From positions 1-31,297 of the forward strand of contig JAEWCE010000167.1 in NCBI GenBank assembly GCA_023390785.1: a stretch of 31,297 bases of DNA, in the 5' to 3' direction. Each line of letters begins with the position of its first letter. Position 1 is the stretch's first letter. The translations under genes and the position numbers were made by a program. The notes beneath the pieces are model-generated. The model worked only from the letters and a program-made list of their open reading frames with translations, was not told where the DNA came from and ran no database searches. The stretch comes from Pseudomonadota bacterium. GTDB lineage: Bacteria; Pseudomonadota; Alphaproteobacteria; Rhizobiales; Devosiaceae. Shown piece by piece: positions 30,684 to 31,297 of this stretch.

Positions 30684-31297
30684 TCAGTTGACGGCAGCCG
30701 GCGTGGGCCTGGCGTCGTCGGTCACCGGCGCCGAATCCCCGGTGCGGGGCGCCGCGTCGAGCCCGCCCTTGAGCTTGGGGGCGACGCGCGCCTTGACGCT
30801 GCCCTCTGTGTCCATCGAGTAGGCAACGTTCCACTGGAACCTGGCCTCGAGCTTGCGCCCGACCTTCCAGTAGGCGTCGCCGAGATGGTCGTTGATCACC
30901 GGATCTTCCGGGCGCAGTTCCGCTGCCCGCTCGAGCTGCTCCACGGCCTCTTCGTAGCGCCCCAGCCGGTAATACGCCCATCCCAGGCTGTCGACGATGT
31001 AGCCGTCATTCGGCCGCTCGTCGACCGCCTTCCGGATCATCTCGAGCCCCTCTTCGAGATTCACCCCCATGTCGACCCACCAATAGCCGAGGTAGTTGAG
31101 CACCTGGGGCTGGTCGGGATTGAGTTCGAGCGCCTGCTTGAGATCCTCCTCGGCCTGCGCCCAGTTCTTGCTTCGCTCGTTTGCCACGCCGCGGAAATAG
31201 TAGAGCCGCCAATGGCTGGCATTGGGCTCGGCGATGGTGGCGATGCCGCGCGAATAGATCTCGGCCGCCTCCTTGAAGCGCTCGCGGCCGCGATAGA
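30684..31297 (-). CDS. TPR repeat protein, C-terminal part (runs off right edge)
   Basis: The frame is open to base 31297 and ends at 30684, giving about 203 visible residues. At least four TPR-like helical pairs are present: YRGRERFKEAAEIYSRGI, KNWAQAEEDLKQALELNPDQ, YYRLGRYEEAVEQLERAAEL and INDHLGDAYWKVGRKLEA. A low-complexity tail ends TPAAVN. In this setting next to ispE it is probably a large, exported, TPR-rich protein of unknown function, with its N-terminus outside the window. Confidence 0.85.
   Translation of the reverse strand, partial: YRGRERFKEAAEIYSRGIATIAEPNASHWRLYYFRGVANERSKNWAQAEEDLKQALELNPDQPQVLNYLGYWWVDMGVNLEEGLEMIRKAVDERPNDGYIVDSLGWAYYRLGRYEEAVEQLERAAELRPEDPVINDHLGDAYWKVGRKLEARFQWNVAYSMDTEGSVKARVAPKLKGGLDAAPRTGDSAPVTDDARPTPAAVN

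Overview
The window is GC-rich, densely coding chromosomal DNA of an alphaproteobacterium, most likely order Hyphomicrobiales. A Devosia-like lineage is my guess from gene content and protein style; no rRNA is present to confirm it. The gene order aroC / histidine phosphatase / fabI at the left, and TPR protein / ispE / polyprenyl synthase / tRNA methyltransferase / S49 peptidase / glyQ / glyS / PPDK-like gene at the right, is how I remember housekeeping synteny in that order. No tRNA, rRNA, CRISPR array, insertion sequence or phage gene was seen.

Left part (1-9.9 kb): an aroC reading frame runs off the left edge and carries an in-frame second copy of its own N-terminal segment. A decayed RelE-type toxin-antitoxin pair follows, then fabI with a histidine phosphatase. 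Next come an FAD-linked 2-hydroxyacid dehydrogenase, a SRAP DNA-protein crosslink protein with an altered active-site motif, a Nudix hydrolase, a TIGR02301 protein, a folate-binding YgfZ protein, an HD phosphohydrolase, an orphan secreted protein and a SleB-type cell wall hydrolase.

Middle (10-18.4 kb): a pyruvate phosphate dikinase relative appears to have lost its ATP-grasp catalytic residues. It is followed by the ispH-GNAT-rnhA operon, two small secreted proteins placed tail to tail, and the two glycyl-tRNA synthetase subunits.

Accessory block (18.5-25.3 kb): between glyQ and the membrane-protein/sppA pair lie a LuxR solo divergent from an 872-residue autotransporter, a small basic DUF1127-like protein, two tandem paralogous regulators (SnoaL-like domain, PAS-like middle, LuxR-type HTH) and an SDR. 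Three copies of a 20-bp palindrome, TGTCC-N10-GGAC(A/G), punctuate this block. Each lies 3-4 nt after one minus-strand stop codon and 50-102 nt before the next minus-strand start. This regulator/palindrome module is the best candidate for an undescribed system here.

Right part (25.3-31.3 kb): a small membrane protein, S49 peptidase, TrmN6-like methyltransferase, polyprenyl diphosphate synthase, an inserted GH29 alpha-L-fucosidase, ispE and the C-terminal part of a TPR protein. IspE, IspH and the polyprenyl synthase together represent isoprenoid precursor and quinone side-chain synthesis.
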